From positions 62,001-126,000 of the forward strand of contig NZ_NBOF01000007.1 in the NCBI RefSeq assembly GCF_002104475.1: 64,000 bases of DNA, given 5' to 3'. The stretch comes from Cognaticolwellia mytili (GTDB lineage Bacteria; Pseudomonadota; Gammaproteobacteria; Enterobacterales; Alteromonadaceae). A program made the translations under genes and the position numbers. Of the stretch, positions 27,173 to 36,121 are shown piece after piece. The first letter of the stretch is position 1. Every line of letters starts with the position of its first letter. The notes under the pieces were generated by a model. It ran no database searches, was not told the DNA's origin, and saw nothing but the letters and a program-made list of their open reading frames with translations.

Positions 27173-27531
27173 ACACCGATATACTTATCATAGACGATAG
27201 TGCAACCAATATTCGTGTTGTTTCGAATATTATTCAGCCATTGGGCTGCAAAATTTTTGCCGCTAAATCAGGTCCACAAGCATTAAGTTTACTCACATCC
27301 TTTAAACCATCCCTCATTATTTTAGATATTCAAATGCCTGAAATGAATGGCTTTGAATGCTGTAAACGCATTAAGTCCGTCGCAAGTCGCACCGATATTC
27401 CCATTGTATTTCTTTCCGGCTCTCACGATGAAGCAGATCAGTTGCAAGCATCTGATTTAGGGGCTAGTGCGTATTTAACTAAGCCGTTTTGTGCGGATGA
27501 ATTAATCAGTGTAGTTAAACGTTTCGCATAA
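27154..27531 (+). CDS. Single-domain response regulator
   Basis: The 125-residue protein is only a receiver domain: acidic pair in IIDDSATN, phosphoacceptor Asp in LIILDIQMPEMNG, switch residue in VFLSGSHDE and Lys in LTKPFCADEL. It has no output domain, so it would act through protein contact, like CheY or Spo0F, or as a relay. No kinase is adjacent. A mini-ORF occupies the best ribosome site (see 27143-27172). Confidence 0.9.
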   Translation: MEVNDLDTDILIIDDSATNIRVVSNIIQPLGCKIFAAKSGPQALSLLTSFKPSLIILDIQMPEMNGFECCKRIKSVASRTDIPIVFLSGSHDEADQLQASDLGASAYLTKPFCADELISVVKRFA

Positions 27532-27702
27532 AATTTTTTGTTTATTCAAAACCCACTAAAATATACATTCATGTATAGCGATATATTAATGTTGTGGTGC
27601 CATAGACGGTAAAGGGCTTCCATTCACCTGCGCTACTGTCTACATGGATATAGGTACTTAGTTTTTGTCGGGAACATAAAAACTGACCGTACATCCTGTA
27701 CA
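27532..27702 (-). repeat. Repeat-filled gap with dispersed repeat copy 3
   Basis: The part at 27641-27702 is, on the minus strand, a copy of the 62-base repeat at 21630-21691. It begins at the T tail of the M16 gene terminator with TTTTTTATGTACAGGATGTACGG. The rest (27532-27640) holds TACATTCATGTA-like palindromes and no gene. Confidence 0.75.
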
Positions 27703-27730
27703 TAAAAAAGGCCGCTAATTAGCGGCCTTT
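27703..27730 (-). terminator. Intrinsic terminator of the M16 protease gene
   Basis: AAAGGCCGCT and AGCGGCCTTT form a 10-bp perfect stem with loop AATT, followed by TTTTTT on the minus strand. Confidence 0.92.
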
Positions 27731-27744
27731 ATCGTTCAAGTTAT

Positions 27745-30594
27745 TTAGATTTCATAGTTTATCACTTGATAGCCTAATGCTTCTAACTGCGGTCTTAACG
27801 TTTTTGCATCACCAACGACTACCATTAGCATTTGACTTAGATCTAAGTGTTTTTTCGCTAAGGCGTTAATCTCTTCTTTGCTTATATTTGCGACTATATT
27901 ATTACGCTTTTCAACAAAATTAGCTGTTAAGTCATGCTCTAAAATTTGCGCTAGAAAGCCGAGTTTACTTCCTGGCGTTTCATACTTTAAGGCATCTTTT
28001 TGATTAATCGCATTACGCATAAATGCTAGCTCTTCATCACTAATGCCTTTATCAGCATAATTTTGAATTTCTTGAACAAATTCAACAATTGACTTATCAG
28101 TCACATCCGCTCTAACTTCGGCACTGGCGGTAAATGCACCAGAAAATTTATCACCATAGAAATAAGAGCGTGCACCATAAGTGTAACCCTTGTCTTCACG
28201 TAAATTTAAGTTAATACGGCTATTAAAAGCACCTCCTAAAGGGAAGTTCATCAAGTAAGTTCTATAGTATTCACCAATAATATCTTGAGTGAGCGCTCGC
28301 TTACCAATACGAATAGCTGATTGCGCAGCATTGTCTTTATTCACTAAATAAATAACACCCATTTTAGCTGTTGAGGCAGGCAACGTGAGCTCAAGCTTTT
28401 TCCCTTCACCACTGAGCGACTTGAAGATAGCTAACGATTTTATTACTTGGGTTTTGTCTAGATCTGACACCAAGATGATTTCGCTGTCGTTCGCGACCAC
28501 TTGCTGCTGATAAAGCGCTTTAATATCAGCCAACTCAATATTAGCTAGTGACAACTCCGAACCTTGACCTGATGTAGCGGCAATATTATCTGCATGAAGC
28601 AATTGGCGATAAGCGGTAGAGGCTAAATAACCTGCATCTTTTTTACTATTAATAGCACCTTGAATGGCATTGTTTTTATTACGATCAAATTCACTTGCCA
28701 AAAATGCCGGAGCAGTAAGTTTTTCATAAACCAACGCTAATGTTGCATCCAAGTGTTTAGTTAAGGTATTTACGTTAACTGTTAAATAACGATTACCGGC
28801 ATAAACTCCAACAGAAGCACCTAATTTTTGTAGCGCCTTACTCATATCCTCAGCACTACGCTTACGGGTAGACTCATTCAACAAAGCCGCTAGTAGTGAT
28901 GCTGTACCGGCTTTTTCTTTACTTTCATAGTAATGGCCAGCAGGAATTTTTATTAGCAGAGATGTTGTTGGTGTTTCCAAGCTTTGGGTAGCAAGAATTT
29001 CCATACCGTTCGCAAAGCTTTCCTGCCACATTTTAGGTATTTCAACGGCTTTATTTTTCCCCGCTATTGGCACTATGCTACGGTCAAAATTATCATTCGC
29101 TTTACGGACTTGTAAATCAGCATCTGATGTGATTTTTTGCTCAGGAATTATACGCTCTTGTGGACTAAAATTGTCTTTCGCTGCCACAAGCTCTGGCTTG
29201 CCTTTCGGCACAATGCTCATAATAACGCCATGCTTATTTTTGATATACTTTTGAAAAACTCGCATAACATCGGCTTTCGTGACATTGGCATAACGCGTGA
29301 TATCTTGCTCAATATAATTTGGATTACCTTTGAAAGTTTCATTGGCGGCGAGTTGACTCACTTTGCCAGCAACACTTTGTAAACCAAAAATAAAACCCGC
29401 TTCCATTTCGGCCTTCGCTTTAATTAAATCATCGTCTTCAACGCCGCGCGCTTCAAACTCAATCAAAGTATCACGAATAACTTTTTCCATATCGGCCAAG
29501 GTTTTGCCAGAAGCTGGATTGGGCAGCGCTAACAGGTTAAAAGTACAGGCCAATTCAGCACAAGGGTGACTGACAGAGGCTTGCACTGCTAATTGATTTT
29601 TCACTAAATTTTTATAAAGCAGCGATGTTTTCCCCCCCCCTAGAATACTTGAAAGCAAATCAAGCGGTGCTTCATCTTCATCTCGAACACTGACCGTTGG
29701 GTAAGACATATAAATTAACGGCAAATGAACATTGTCTTCTAGTGAAATATAGCGATCGGCAGCAATAGTAAAGCTTGGTTTTTCAGGCAGTTTGACTTCT
29801 GGGCCACGTGGAATACTACCGAAGTACTTATTTACCATTACCAAGGTTTTTTCAACATTGATATCACCACCAATAGTCAAAGTGGCATTGTTAGGGCCAT
29901 ACCAACGTAAGAAAAATGCTTTCAAATCATTAACATTAACGCGATTTAGGTCATCAATATAGCCAATTGTTTGCCAAGAGTACGGATGTCCAACAGGGTA
30001 CATCGCTTGTGAAACACGCTCTCGTAATAGGCCGTATGGACGATTATCATAACTTTGACCACGTTCATTTTTTACTGTTTCACGCTGTACTTCGAATTTT
30101 TCTCGTGTAACTGCATCTACCAAAAATCCCATACGGTCAGCTTCAAGCCAAAGCATTTTTTCTAATTGGCTAGCAGGTACGGTTTGAAAATAGTTTGTAC
30201 GATCACTATTCGTCGTGCCATTCATAGTACCGCCCGACTCAGTAACCATTTTAAAATGCTGATCATCACCAACATGTTCAGAGCCCTGAAACATCATATG
30301 TTCAAAGAAATGTGCAAAGCCTGATTTACCGATTTCTTCACGACCAGAGCCAACGTGATAAGTCATATCAACATGCACTAAAGGGTCTGAATTGTCTTGA
30401 TGTAAAATTAGCGTTAAGCCGTTGTCCAACACATATTTTTGATATGGAATCACCGTTTTTCCTGCTTCTGATGCCACTTCCTCCACAAAAGTCATACCAG
30501 CAACAGGCGCCTTAGGCGTATTTATTTTTCCAATTTCAGTATTTTCACAGGCTACTAAGCAAGTTAGTAACAGCGGTAACGTCCATTTTTTCAA
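27745..30594 (-). CDS. M16 family zinc protease lipoprotein
   Basis: The 949-residue protein is a fused two-half M16 (pitrilysin/insulinase-like) enzyme. A lipoprotein signal ends in LVAC (Cys16). The N-terminal half has the inverted zinc motif HFFEH (His95, Glu98, His99) and the later Glu-containing segment; the C-terminal half lacks it and acts as partner. The start is TTG at 30594 with GAGGAAA five bases upstream. It should degrade peptides at the periplasmic face. A nine-base G tract encodes part of ILGGGKTS (see findings). A Cys-Gly miniprotein gene lies upstream on the same strand. Confidence 0.93.
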   Translation of the reverse strand: MKKWTLPLLLTCLVACENTEIGKINTPKAPVAGMTFVEEVASEAGKTVIPYQKYVLDNGLTLILHQDNSDPLVHVDMTYHVGSGREEIGKSGFAHFFEHMMFQGSEHVGDDQHFKMVTESGGTMNGTTNSDRTNYFQTVPASQLEKMLWLEADRMGFLVDAVTREKFEVQRETVKNERGQSYDNRPYGLLRERVSQAMYPVGHPYSWQTIGYIDDLNRVNVNDLKAFFLRWYGPNNATLTIGGDINVEKTLVMVNKYFGSIPRGPEVKLPEKPSFTIAADRYISLEDNVHLPLIYMSYPTVSVRDEDEAPLDLLSSILGGGKTSLLYKNLVKNQLAVQASVSHPCAELACTFNLLALPNPASGKTLADMEKVIRDTLIEFEARGVEDDDLIKAKAEMEAGFIFGLQSVAGKVSQLAANETFKGNPNYIEQDITRYANVTKADVMRVFQKYIKNKHGVIMSIVPKGKPELVAAKDNFSPQERIIPEQKITSDADLQVRKANDNFDRSIVPIAGKNKAVEIPKMWQESFANGMEILATQSLETPTTSLLIKIPAGHYYESKEKAGTASLLAALLNESTRKRSAEDMSKALQKLGASVGVYAGNRYLTVNVNTLTKHLDATLALVYEKLTAPAFLASEFDRNKNNAIQGAINSKKDAGYLASTAYRQLLHADNIAATSGQGSELSLANIELADIKALYQQQVVANDSEIILVSDLDKTQVIKSLAIFKSLSGEGKKLELTLPASTAKMGVIYLVNKDNAAQSAIRIGKRALTQDIIGEYYRTYLMNFPLGGAFNSRINLNLREDKGYTYGARSYFYGDKFSGAFTASAEVRADVTDKSIVEFVQEIQNYADKGISDEELAFMRNAINQKDALKYETPGSKLGFLAQILEHDLTANFVEKRNNIVANISKEEINALAKKHLDLSQMLMVVVGDAKTLRPQLEALGYQVINYEI

Positions 30595-30775
30595 AACACT
30601 TTCCTCAATTTAATCGTACTACTACTTTAAGTTGTCATAATAATATCTATATTGATTACAAGCACAATAGCTTAGTTCTGCAATTGAGCTAGAGCTTTAC
30701 ATTTTTATGTAAAATTTCATGACATTTTACCGGAATTTATGACGATGGCTTTCCAATAACATAAATTTTGGGCAA

Positions 30776-30801
30776 TAAAAAAGCAGCCAATGCTGCTTCT
30801 T
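30776..30801 (-). terminator. Intrinsic terminator after the Cys-Gly miniprotein
   Basis: On the minus strand AGCAGC-ATTG-GCTGCT is followed by TTTTTTATT. Confidence 0.85.
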
Positions 30802-30820
30802 TTATCGATACGCTGAAAAA

Positions 30821-30916
30821 TCAATCTTCTTCAGTTGTTTCTACTGCTTCTTCAGTTTCTTTTTGCTCTGCTACTGGTTCGTGACCTTCGCCACCACATC
30901 CACCACAACATCCCAT
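30821..30916 (-). CDS. Cys-Gly-rich 31-residue miniprotein
   Basis: This short frame reads MGCCGGCGGEGHEP followed by an acidic tail. Three cysteines cluster in MGCCGGCGG and the rest is Glu-rich. GGAG precedes the ATG (GGAGAATG, spacing short) and an intrinsic terminator follows, which makes a real gene likely. Small proteins with CCGG/CCGS-type starts are known in marine gammaproteobacteria, without a proven function; the Cys cluster suggests metal or redox binding. It is too short for normal gene callers. Confidence 0.65.
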   Translation of the reverse strand: MGCCGGCGGEGHEPVAEQKETEEAVETTEED

Positions 30917-31138
30917 AATCATTCTCCGTTGTTTAAACCTACGATGATAATATCAGTTGAAAAAACCCAGTTATTGATCAAAATCACCTAAATGAAATTC
31001 ACTTATATTACCTATTGATTAATAAAGAGTTAAATATTCAAATTTATTGACTTAATGACCTCATTGAAAAATAAACTTGCAAAAACACCAAAGTGATATC
31101 AAAATGATATCACTAAAAACAAATTACTGGAAAACGAT

Positions 31139-32002
31139 ATGTTTACAGAAAAAGAAGTAAAAGCACCAAACGGCATTGGCTTTATTGTTGTCCTATTTCT
31201 AGTACAACTTAGCGCTTTAAGCCTAACGATCTATTCTTTACCCAATAACCCAGCCCTAACAATACTGGGTTTAATAGCTAACATTGTGATTTTTATTGGA
31301 TGGTTTGGTTTTTTTATGGTTAATCCAAAAGAAGGTCGTGTTTTACAACTTTTTGGCAAATATTCGGGCACGGTGCATTCATCAGGTTTGCGCTGGGCTA
31401 ATCCATTTAATACCAAAATGCGCGTATCTCTTAGAGTCAGAAACTTCGAAAGTAGTAAATTGAAAGTGAATGACAAAAGCGGTAATCCAATTGAAATTGC
31501 CGCCGTAATTGTTTGGGAGGTCGTTGATACTGCTGAAGCTATTTTTCAAGTTGATGATTACGAAGACTATGTATCCATTCAAAGTGAGTCCGCATTGCGA
31601 AACCTAGCCACTAGCTATGCCTATGATCATCATGAAGAAGAAGGTATTTCTTTACGTAGTAACCCTATTGAAATTTCTGATGCATTAAAAGGCGAAGTAC
31701 AAGACCGTCTAGGCAAGGCCGGTGTTAGAGTGATTGAAGCAAGAATTAGCCATCTGGCTTACGCACCTGAAATAGCCAATGCTATGCTACGTAGGCAACA
31801 AGCAATGGCTATTATCGCTGCTCGCACAAAAATTGTTGAAGGTGCTGTCGGCATGGTAGAAATGGCGCTACATAGTTTAGACGAACGGAATATAGTGGAG
31901 CTTGATGCTGAACGAAAAGCCGCAATGGTGAGCAACTTACTTGTCGTACTTTGCTCTGATGAAGCTGCACAACCTATCGTTAATGCTGGTAGTTTGTATT
32001 AA
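31139..32002 (+). CDS. SPFH-domain membrane protein
   Basis: The 287-residue protein has two N-terminal hydrophobic segments (about 12-32 and 40-60). An SPFH (stomatin/prohibitin/flotillin/HflK) domain follows, beginning [19 protein letters not shown], with a helical C-terminal part containing [12 protein letters not shown]. Such proteins form membrane rings or scaffolds. The Arc-like gene follows 87 bases downstream; SPFH-Arc pairs recur in gammaproteobacteria, which suggests a functional link, though its nature is unknown. Confidence 0.9.
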   Translation: MFTEKEVKAPNGIGFIVVLFLVQLSALSLTIYSLPNNPALTILGLIANIVIFIGWFGFFMVNPKEGRVLQLFGKYSGTVHSSGLRWANPFNTKMRVSLRVRNFESSKLKVNDKSGNPIEIAAVIVWEVVDTAEAIFQVDDYEDYVSIQSESALRNLATSYAYDHHEEEGISLRSNPIEISDALKGEVQDRLGKAGVRVIEARISHLAYAPEIANAMLRRQQAMAIIAARTKIVEGAVGMVEMALHSLDERNIVELDAERKAAMVSNLLVVLCSDEAAQPIVNAGSLY

Positions 32003-32003
32003 A

Positions 32004-32030
32004 ATATACTCAAACCATTTGAGAATATAT
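32004..32030 (+). repeat. Short dispersed repeat, ACTCAAACCATTTGAG type
   Basis: ACTCAAACCATTTGAGAATAT resembles the short repeats at 6556-6581, 9434-9456 and 37959-37985. Here it falls between the SPFH and Arc genes and forms a CTCAAA/TTTGAG stem. Confidence 0.35.
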
Positions 32031-32089
32031 GGAGCTCGTTTTGTGCGAGCCCAAATACTACTTGGTATACCATTAATTAGAGGTTCATC

Positions 32090-32281
32090 GTGGCAAAGAA
32101 AGCATACCCATTACGTATAAACGAAGAAATATTGGCAGCTATGCAACGTTGGTCTGACGATGAATTACGTAGTTTAAATGCCCAAATAGAATATGTCTTA
32201 CGAGACGCTTTGCGTAAATCAGGACGTAGTAAGCCCATGAAAATAGAAGCTATTATAGATCCAATCGATAAGGCAGAGTAA
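32090..32281 (+). CDS. Arc-family ribbon-helix-helix protein
   Basis: The 63-residue protein starts at GTG 32090 with AGAGG seven bases upstream. The N-terminal strand KKAYPLRIN and helices EEILAAMQRWSDDELRSLNAQIEYVLRDALRKS fit the Arc/MetJ fold, with RSLNAQIEY as the Arc-like turn. It is paired with the SPFH gene and may regulate it or itself. DNA target unknown. Confidence 0.88.
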   Translation: MAKKAYPLRINEEILAAMQRWSDDELRSLNAQIEYVLRDALRKSGRSKPMKIEAIIDPIDKAE

Positions 32282-32420
32282 AAGTAATCGTGACAAGATA
32301 CTTCATCAACTCTCAGGCCGAGCAGCATAATGTAATTTTATTACATCCTAGGTTTTTGAGGATGCTCTTATTTTTGTAACTCAGTAGTAACAGGCACTAA
32401 GAATTTACTTTTTCATAGAT
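32282..32420. other. Short non-coding stretch between the Arc gene and RNA A
   Basis: No gene is visible. A palindromic run TAATGTAATTTTATTACAT lies near 32327-32345 and may act as a weak terminator for the SPFH-Arc unit. Confidence 0.3.
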
Positions 32421-32512
32421 AAAAAAAAACCGAGAACTAGTGTTCTCGGCTTATAAGCTATGAGGAAAGCTAAAATATACAAATTATTACAACAAGCGTT
32501 CGTGTTAGGAAC
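32420..32512 (-). ncRNA. Candidate small RNA A, downstream of polA
   Basis: The inferred transcript is about 93 nt. On the minus strand it has a 5' hairpin GTTC-CTAACAC-GAAC, the AU-rich core CTTGTTGTAATAATTTGTAT, a small AGCT/AGCT stem around TTCCTC and a terminator CCGAGAAC/GTTCTCGG with nine T. Identity to RNA B (17332-17422) runs through promoter, core and middle hairpin, while the outer stems differ in sequence but not in place. It lies downstream of polA on the same strand, as Spot 42 does in enterics, but I see no convincing Spot 42 sequence beyond a short AUAUUUUAGC match. Confidence 0.72.
32421..32449 (-). terminator. Intrinsic terminator of small RNA A
   Basis: CCGAGAAC/GTTCTCGG, loop of four, then nine T on the minus strand. 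polA has its own terminator 260 bases upstream, so this one belongs to a separate transcript. Confidence 0.93.
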
Positions 32513-32518
32513 AAAACG

Positions 32519-32548
32519 ATTATAGAGTAAGAACTCTAAGTTTGTAAA
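32519..32548 (-). promoter_or_regulatory. Sigma-70 promoter of small RNA A with internal inverted repeat
   Basis: The -35 is TTTACA (32543-32548) and the -10 is a consensus TATAAT (32519-32524), with an 18-base spacer. TAGAG-TTCTTA-CTCTA spans the spacer, as in the RNA B promoter. Confidence 0.75.
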
Positions 32549-32704
32549 GGTAATTCTGTAGTTTTTTTACATCATATTTTTTTGTTATATTTTTCCAGCT
32601 TTCTGATAAAAGAAAATTCTGTATATGGAGTTATAGTGCGGTATTAATATTGAACTCAATTTATAGATAAGGAAACACTGAGTTTGAAGGCAATAATTTG
32701 TGAT

Positions 32705-32730
32705 AAAAAAAGGCCTCAATCTAGAGGCCT
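32705..32730 (-). terminator. Intrinsic terminator of polA
   Basis: AGGCCTC and GAGGCCT pair around AATCTA and are followed on the minus strand by TTTTTTTATCA. It lies about 110 bases after the polA stop. Confidence 0.88.
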
Positions 32731-32838
32731 ATAAAAAATCACACCATGAAGGGGTCAATTGGTGCTAAATATTAGAACGTATAAGCCCTAAATAAATTTC
32801 AAGTGGCACTTAATAACCCCTTAAAGTTTTCTTAAACG

Positions 32839-35589
32839 TTAATGTGCTTGCTCCCAATTTTCACCTATACCAGCTTCTGCAATCAGTGGCACACTCATTT
32901 CAACCGCATTATTCATTATATCTACTAATTTAGCGGTAGTTTCTTCCACAATGTCTTGATGTATTTCAAAAACCAATTCATCGTGAACTTGCATAGTCAT
33001 TTTGATACGAGGATCATTTTGTTCCAGTATCCATGCATCAACCGACAACATTGCCTTTTTAATGATATCGGCAGCTGTGCCTTGCATTGGCGCGTTAATC
33101 GCGGCACGTTCTGCCGCCTTTTTGCGCATACCATTTTTAGATTTAATGTCAGGTAAATAAAGTCGGCGACCAAATAACGTTTCAACATAGCCAGTGTCGC
33201 TAGCTTGCTGGCGAGTATCTTCCATGTATTGCGAAACATTTGGATAACGCTCAAAATACTTATCCATGTACTCTTGTGCGGTATGACGCGAAACATTTAA
33301 CTGTTTAGCCAAGCCAAATGCTGACATGCCGTAAATCAAGCCAAAATTAACCGCTTTCGCACTACGACGTTGATCGCTAGTCACTTCATCTAATGGCACA
33401 GCAAATATTTCCGCTGCTGTAGCCTTATGAACATCTTTACCTTCAGAGAACGCTTTAACTAAGCCTGGGTCATCAGACAAGTGTGCCATTATTCTTAATT
33501 CAATTTGTGAATAATCTATCGCAACAATTTTATGATCTGTTGGTGCAATAAAGGCAAGACGAATTTTACGCCCTTCTTCACTTCTGATTGGAATATTTTG
33601 TAAGTTAGGATCGGTCGAAGATAAACGCCCTGTTGCTGTTACCGCTTGGTGATATGAGGTATGTACTCGATTCGTTTTAGGGTCAACCAGTAAAGGCAGT
33701 TTATCAGTATAAGTAGATTTTAATTTACTTAAGCCTCGATTTTCTAAAATCACTTTCGGTAACGGGTAATCAAGTGCTAACTCTTGCAACACTTCTTCTG
33801 CTGTCGAAGGCGCGCCTTTCGGGGTTTTCTTCAATACTGGAATTTTTAACTCTTCAAATAAAATAGTTTGTAGCTGTTTAGGAGAGCTAAGGTTAAAGCT
33901 TTTTCCGGCAATATTATGCGCTTCAATTTCTAGTTCAGATAAGCGAGTACCAATAGTATGACTTTGCTGATCTAACATATCGCAGTCAATCAAAACGCCA
34001 TATTGTTCCATGCGAGCCAAAACAGGTAGTAATGGCATTTCTATCTCGTTAAATACTGAAAGTTGACTACTGCTTTTGGCTAGTTTTGGCATTATTGCTT
34101 GATGCAACCTTAGCGTAATATCAGCGTCTTCAGCGGCATAATGCCCTGCCTTTTCAATTTCAATTTGATTAAAAGTTAGCTGTTTCGCGCCTTTGCCGGC
34201 AATATCTTCAAAATGCACAGTTTTATAACCAAGGTACTTATCTGCCAAAGCATCCATATTATGGCGAGTAGCAACACTGTTTAAACAGTACGACTCAATC
34301 ATGGTATCGAAAGTAATGCCTTTCATCGCAATATCATAATGAGATAAAACATTAGCGTCGTACTTTAAATTTTGTCCGACTTTATTTTGTGTTTCACTTT
34401 CTAGTAAAGGCTTAAGCTGGGCCAACACCCAGTCTCTGTCTAGTTGCTCTGGTGCGTCTTCATAATCATGTGCAACGGGTACATAAGCCGCTTTACCTAC
34501 TTCAACTGAAAATGATAAACCTACCAATTCAGCTTTTTGGTAATCTACACTGGTTGTTTCAGTATCAAAGGCGAACACCTCTGAATTAGTCAGCTTATCT
34601 AACCAGCCTTGAAAATCAGCTTTGTTGAGTACAATGTCGTACTCAACATCAATATTACTTTCAGCGACTTCATCATCGCTACTATCTTCAACTTCCGCGC
34701 TATCGCTTTTCTCAGCTTTATCGCCATTATTTAAGTCAGCGAGCAATCGTCTTAGTTCATATTTTTCATATAATGCTTTCAAAGTTTCTAAATCGGCGCC
34801 AACAGGCTTTATTTCTTCTACCGATTGCTCAAGATCAACATCAAGCTTAATCGTTGCCAATTCAAACGACAGCGGTAATTGCGTTAAAGCTGAACGCAGA
34901 TTCTCACCTACTTTACCTTTAATTTGATCAGCATTAGCCATCACTTCTTTTAACGTAGGGTAGGCGGTTAGCCATTTAACCGCAGTTTTAGGACCACATT
35001 TTTCTACCCCTGGAATATTATCAACCTTGTCACCCATTAAGGCTAAGTAATCAATAATTTGATCAGGACGAACGCCGAATTTTTCTACAACGCCCGCTTC
35101 ATCCATTTCGACATTAGTCATGGTATTAATCAAACGCACGTGTTGGTTAACCAACTGCGCCATATCTTTATCACCGGTTGAAATAACCGTTTCCATACCT
35201 AATGCGGTCGCTTGATTAGATAAAGTGCCAATCACATCATCGGCCTCTACACCGCCAATAACTAAAAGTGGCAAACCCATTGCAGTAATAATTTCATGTA
35301 GTGGCGCAATCTGACTACGCAAATCATCCGGCATTGGCGGACGGTTAGCTTTATATTCTGGGTACATATCATTGCGAAAGGTTTTTCCTTTAGCATCAAA
35401 AATCACCACAACATTACCATTGGGATAGTCTTTTTTTAGACTTTTTAGCATATTCAATACGCCAGTTATAGCGCCAGTAGGTTGCCCGTCAGATGTCGAC
35501 AAAGCTTGCAAATAAGGCACATGATATGCACGAAATAAGTAGGATGAACCATCGACTAAAATTAGCGGTGATTGGTCAGAAGTTGGCAT
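32839..35589 (-). CDS. polA: DNA polymerase I
   Basis: The 916-residue enzyme has three domains: a 5' nuclease (about 1-290), a 3'-5' exonuclease with the DTET site (FAFDTETTSVDYQ) and a family A polymerase. Polymerase motifs are DYSQIELRIMAHLS (A), RRSAKAVNFGLIYG (B) and QVHDELVFE (C). It fills gaps in repair and removes Okazaki primers. ATG 35589 (MPTSDQSPLILVDGSSYLFRAYH) aligns with E. coli PolA; upstream in-frame TTG 35640 and ATG 35631 would add an unusual leader. Downstream lies small RNA A. Confidence 0.96.
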   Translation of the reverse strand: MPTSDQSPLILVDGSSYLFRAYHVPYLQALSTSDGQPTGAITGVLNMLKSLKKDYPNGNVVVIFDAKGKTFRNDMYPEYKANRPPMPDDLRSQIAPLHEIITAMGLPLLVIGGVEADDVIGTLSNQATALGMETVISTGDKDMAQLVNQHVRLINTMTNVEMDEAGVVEKFGVRPDQIIDYLALMGDKVDNIPGVEKCGPKTAVKWLTAYPTLKEVMANADQIKGKVGENLRSALTQLPLSFELATIKLDVDLEQSVEEIKPVGADLETLKALYEKYELRRLLADLNNGDKAEKSDSAEVEDSSDDEVAESNIDVEYDIVLNKADFQGWLDKLTNSEVFAFDTETTSVDYQKAELVGLSFSVEVGKAAYVPVAHDYEDAPEQLDRDWVLAQLKPLLESETQNKVGQNLKYDANVLSHYDIAMKGITFDTMIESYCLNSVATRHNMDALADKYLGYKTVHFEDIAGKGAKQLTFNQIEIEKAGHYAAEDADITLRLHQAIMPKLAKSSSQLSVFNEIEMPLLPVLARMEQYGVLIDCDMLDQQSHTIGTRLSELEIEAHNIAGKSFNLSSPKQLQTILFEELKIPVLKKTPKGAPSTAEEVLQELALDYPLPKVILENRGLSKLKSTYTDKLPLLVDPKTNRVHTSYHQAVTATGRLSSTDPNLQNIPIRSEEGRKIRLAFIAPTDHKIVAIDYSQIELRIMAHLSDDPGLVKAFSEGKDVHKATAAEIFAVPLDEVTSDQRRSAKAVNFGLIYGMSAFGLAKQLNVSRHTAQEYMDKYFERYPNVSQYMEDTRQQASDTGYVETLFGRRLYLPDIKSKNGMRKKAAERAAINAPMQGTAADIIKKAMLSVDAWILEQNDPRIKMTMQVHDELVFEIHQDIVEETTAKLVDIMNNAVEMSVPLIAEAGIGENWEQAH

Positions 35590-35688
35590 GATAATTTTTT
35601 GACTAGAAGAAAGATTGGCTAAGCATGCCATAATCGGCAAATTCTCTCTAGCACTTCATTATATTTAGTCACATCAAATGACGAAAAT

Positions 35689-35697
35689 TGTGGATAA
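35689..35697 (-). promoter_or_regulatory. Perfect DnaA box 1
   Basis: TGTGGATAA on the plus strand is TTATCCACA on the minus strand, the consensus DnaA 9-mer. It lies 100 bases before the polA start. Confidence 0.5.
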
Positions 35698-35831
35698 GTG
35701 TGTTGAAAAGCGCGAATAAAGACTATAAAGAACTGCTGAACTTTACGTCAACCTAGCTACAAAGCATTGTAATAGTTAAAAAAATATACCTAGAGAATTG
35801 TTTTTATATATTTATTATTATTTTTTTATTA

Positions 35832-35840
35832 TGTGGATAA
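35832..35840 (-). promoter_or_regulatory. Perfect DnaA box 2
   Basis: A second TTATCCACA on the minus strand, in the same orientation as box 1. Confidence 0.5.
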
Positions 35841-36121
35841 ATAAATATCTGTGCGTAATTTTATCTGTTCAATTAACGAACAATAAAATTTAGCGAGCTA
35901 AGAGATTAACAGAAAACAGTGCTATTACCAGACAATTATTAAATTATTTTTACAGTTTTATAACACCTTTAAATAACAAAAAAACATAAGCAAGATTTAG
36001 CAAGGGCTAGCACAATTATAGTAATCAAAATTTAGTTGCTTTTTTTATTTATCAAAAAAATTATAGAGCAAAAATAAAGATTTTTATTAATTAAGTTAAT
36101 TGCCACAATTAGGGGAACCAG

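Larger units (their letters stand above)
35590..36121. other. Very AT-rich polA-menA gap with two DnaA boxes
   Basis: This 532-base gap has no gene and long A/T runs. Two perfect DnaA boxes (TTATCCACA on the minus strand) lie at 35689-35697 and 35832-35840, in the same orientation, 143 bases apart. No GATC site is visible. The left part must include the polA promoter. It does not look like oriC, which would have more boxes and GATC sites. Confidence 0.5.

Noticed and set aside
32420-32512. Calling RNA A Spot 42 (spf) outright
   Set aside because: The position after polA fits, but the conserved 5' part of Spot 42 is not seen; only the terminator layout and a short AUAUUUUAGC match by eye.
35641-36121. 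AT-rich gap with DnaA boxes as a chromosomal origin
   Set aside because: Only two perfect boxes, no GATC cluster, and no dnaA, mnmG or parAB genes nearby. A local regulatory role is more likely.
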